NCBI GenBank assembly: GCA_019239785.1
Contig: JAFAZM010000035.1
Location: forward strand, 1-6,692
Direction: 5' to 3'
DNA: 6,692 nucleotides
Source: Sphingomonadaceae bacterium
GTDB taxonomy: Bacteria; Pseudomonadota; Alphaproteobacteria; Sphingomonadales; Sphingomonadaceae
This document shows positions 5,449-6,692 of the stretch, piece after piece. A model generated the notes under the pieces. It saw nothing but the letters and a program-made list of their open reading frames with translations. It made no database searches and was not told the DNA's origin. The translations under genes were made by a program, and so were the position numbers. The stretch's first letter is position 1. Each line of letters starts with the position of its first letter.

Positions 5449-6470
5449 GGCAGCAGCAGGCTCGCATCCCCATAGGAATAGAAGCGATAGCCCGCAGCGA
5501 TTGCATGGGCATAGGCGTGCTGCATCGCCTCCAATCCCATCAGCGCCGAGACCAGCATGAACAGGGTCGAGCGTGGCAAATGGAAGTTGGTGATGAGGCC
5601 GTCGATCGCGCGGAACCTGTAGCCCGGCGCGATGAAGATGGCGGTGTCGCCTTCGAAGGGCCGCACCTGGCCGTCCGGATCGGCGGCGCTCTCAAGCAGG
5701 CGCAGCGAGGTGGTGCCGACCGCGACGATCCGGCCGCCGGCGGCGCGCACGGCGTTCAGCCGCGCGGCGGTTGCCGGCGCAATCCGGCCCCATTCGCTAT
5801 GCATGAGATGGTCCGCCGTGTCCTCGGCCTTGACCGGCAGGAAGGTGCCTGCGCCGACATGGAGGGTCAAAGTCTCATGGTCGATGCCGGCCTCGGCGAG
5901 CGCCGCCATCAGCGCCGGGGTGAAGTGCAGCGCCGCGGTCGGGGCCGCGACCGCGCCTTCCTCGCGGGCGAACATGGTCTGATAATCGTCGCGGTCGCGC
6001 GCGTCGGCGGGGCGGCGGCCGGCGATATAGGGGGGCAGCGGCATCCGCCCCGCCCGTTCGAGCAGCAGCTCCACCGGCTCCTCGCCTTCGAAGCTCAGCA
6101 GGAAGGAGCCGTCCTCGGCCTTCTCGCCGGCAATCGCCGCCACACCGGCCCCGAAGTCGATACGATCGCCGTCGCGCAGCCGTTTGGCGTTGCGGACGAA
6201 GGCGCGCCAGGCACGCGGCCCCTCGCGCTTGTGCAGGGTCGCGCCGATCCGCGCCGCGCCGCGCAGCCCTTCGAGCTGGGCTGGGATGACGCGGGTGTCG
6301 TTGAAGACGAGCAGGTCGCCGGCGCGCAGCAGCGCCGGCAGGTCCCGCACGATATGGTCGGAGATCGCCTGGCCTGCGACCTCCAGCAACCGCGCGGAAT
6401 CGCGTGGGCTTGCGGGCCTCAGCGCGATCCGGTCGGGCGGCAGCTCGAAGTCGAAGAGGTCGACGCGCAA
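5445..6470 (-). CDS. queA: tRNA preQ1(34) S-adenosylmethionine ribosyltransferase-isomerase
   Basis: QueA transfers and rearranges the ribose of S-adenosylmethionine onto preQ1 in tRNA, giving epoxyqueuosine; it acts after Tgt. The 341 residues are full length. Signature motifs are all present in order: MRVDLFDFELPPDRIA at the N-terminus, LLVFNDTRVIPAQL (53-66), GRMPLPPYIA (141-150), DDYQTMFAREEGAVAAPTAALHF (161-183), TLHVGAGTFLPV (202-213), VGTTSLRLLE (251-260), TNFHLPRSTLFMLVSA (294-309) and YRFYSYGDASLLLP at the end. The start is a TTG at 6470: it gives the expected N-terminus, has GGAG eight bases upstream, and no in-frame ATG or GTG lies just upstream. The TAG stop overlaps the convergent MBL-like gene by four bases. 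It shares a strand with tgt, from which it is separated by about 4.2 kb. Confidence 0.97.
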   Translation of the reverse strand: MRVDLFDFELPPDRIALRPASPRDSARLLEVAGQAISDHIVRDLPALLRAGDLLVFNDTRVIPAQLEGLRGAARIGATLHKREGPRAWRAFVRNAKRLRDGDRIDFGAGVAAIAGEKAEDGSFLLSFEGEEPVELLLERAGRMPLPPYIAGRRPADARDRDDYQTMFAREEGAVAAPTAALHFTPALMAALAEAGIDHETLTLHVGAGTFLPVKAEDTADHLMHSEWGRIAPATAARLNAVRAAGGRIVAVGTTSLRLLESAADPDGQVRPFEGDTAIFIAPGYRFRAIDGLITNFHLPRSTLFMLVSALMGLEAMQHAYAHAIAAGYRFYSYGDASLLLP

Positions 6471-6490
6471 GAAGCTGACTCCAAACGCCG

Positions 6491-6531
6491 AACCCCCTCA
6501 CCCACCCCTCTCCGGGCGGGGAGAGGGGGTT
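6491..6531. repeat. Nested GC-rich hairpin between queA and the gene upstream
   Basis: AACCCCCTC (6491-6499) pairs perfectly with GAGGGGGTT (6523-6531). An alternative nine-base stem, CCCCTCTCC (6505-6513) with GGAGAGGGG (6520-6528), competes for the same right arm. On the plus strand it ends in GGTTT, only a short T-run. On the minus strand, the direction of both flanking genes, it lies in the leader before queA. Similar C-rich/G-rich hairpins are common dispersed intergenic elements in GC-rich proteobacteria. It may attenuate read-through into queA or stabilise the upstream mRNA end. Confidence 0.6.
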
Positions 6532-6547
6532 TAGATGGCTCGCTGAA

Positions 6548-6692
6548 TTAGTGCTGCGGCCGCGGGCGGTGCGGCGGCGCGCCGGGGGCGCGGACCGGCT
6601 CGAGCTGGCGCGGCGGCGGCGGGGCCTGCGGCACGGCCGGGCCGACGGAATGGTCCGGGTCGGCCGCCGGCGCGGCCGGCGCAGCCGGAGTC
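6548..6692 (-). CDS. C-terminal Pro/Ala-rich tail of an unidentified protein (5' end outside window)
   Basis: A minus-strand frame runs in from the right edge and stops at TAA (6550-6548), giving 47 residues. The sequence is low complexity: repeated A-P (TPAAPAAPAADPDHS), a run of four prolines in QAPPPPRQLEPVRAP, then PPHRPRPQH. This looks like a disordered C-terminal extension, not a folded domain, so the protein cannot be identified from it. In related genomes a peptidyl-prolyl isomerase gene often sits near queA, but nothing in this fragment proves that. It lies 77 bases upstream of queA on the same strand, separated by the nested hairpin. Confidence 0.5.
   Translation of the reverse strand, partial: TPAAPAAPAADPDHSVGPAVPQAPPPPRQLEPVRAPGAPPHRPRPQH

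Noticed and set aside
6491..6531. Intrinsic terminator
   Set aside because: The stem is strong, but the T-run after it is only three bases on the plus strand, where no gene needs it. On the minus strand it is followed by GG and C-rich sequence, so it is listed as a repeat-type hairpin.
5505..6551. 348-codon plus-strand open frame opposite queA
   Set aside because: queA is certain on the other strand; this frame crosses the intergenic hairpin and shows no domain.
1..6692. tRNA genes, CRISPR arrays, transposase or integrase genes, preQ1 riboswitch
   Set aside because: Looked for on both strands; no cloverleaf, repeat-spacer pattern, transposase motif or preQ1-type leader was seen.

Overview
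The window looks like chromosomal DNA of a GC-rich alphaproteobacterium, most likely a member of the Sphingomonadales. The basis is very high GC (46 of 60 bases in 601-660), protein wording from memory close to Zymomonas/Sphingomonas homologues (Tgt, QueA, and a DnaG-like N-terminus), and short palindromic intergenic repeats of a kind common in that group. No database search was possible, so the taxonomy is inference.

Layout, left to right. At 1-144 is the 3' end of an unrecognised plus-strand gene, which overlaps tgt tail to tail. A minus-strand block covers 114-3024: a MarR-type regulator fused to a GNAT acetyltransferase, then panE (2-dehydropantoate 2-reductase family), then tgt (tRNA-guanine transglycosylase). 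panE and tgt overlap by ATGA and are probably co-transcribed. A divergent intergenic region (3025-3223) holds a pair of inverted REP-like palindromes. Next come plus-strand genes: a small DUF427 protein (3224-3505); a lower-GC segment at about 3510-4640 with a chimeric protein (DnaG-type CHC2 zinc ribbon + ribbon-helix-helix + unrecognised C-terminus) and a 49-residue putative membrane peptide; and a 242-residue protein resembling a degenerate metallo-beta-lactamase fold, whose Shine-Dalgarno can be folded into a hairpin. On the minus strand follow queA (5445-6470, probable TTG start), a GC-rich nested hairpin, and the C-terminus of a Pro/Ala-rich protein running off the right edge.

How the genes relate. 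Tgt and QueA are two steps of one pathway: Tgt inserts preQ1 at tRNA position 34 and QueA converts it to epoxyqueuosine. They lie on the same strand but about 4.2 kb apart, with PanE, MarR-GNAT, DUF427, the low-GC pair and the MBL-like gene between. The two most interesting signals are: (1) this Tgt lacks all three cysteines of the family's structural zinc site and has a changed loop near the substrate pocket, while the catalytic aspartates are intact; (2) the CHC2-RHH chimera, which appears to join the start of a sphingomonad-type primase to an unrelated DNA-binding protein in DNA of atypical composition.
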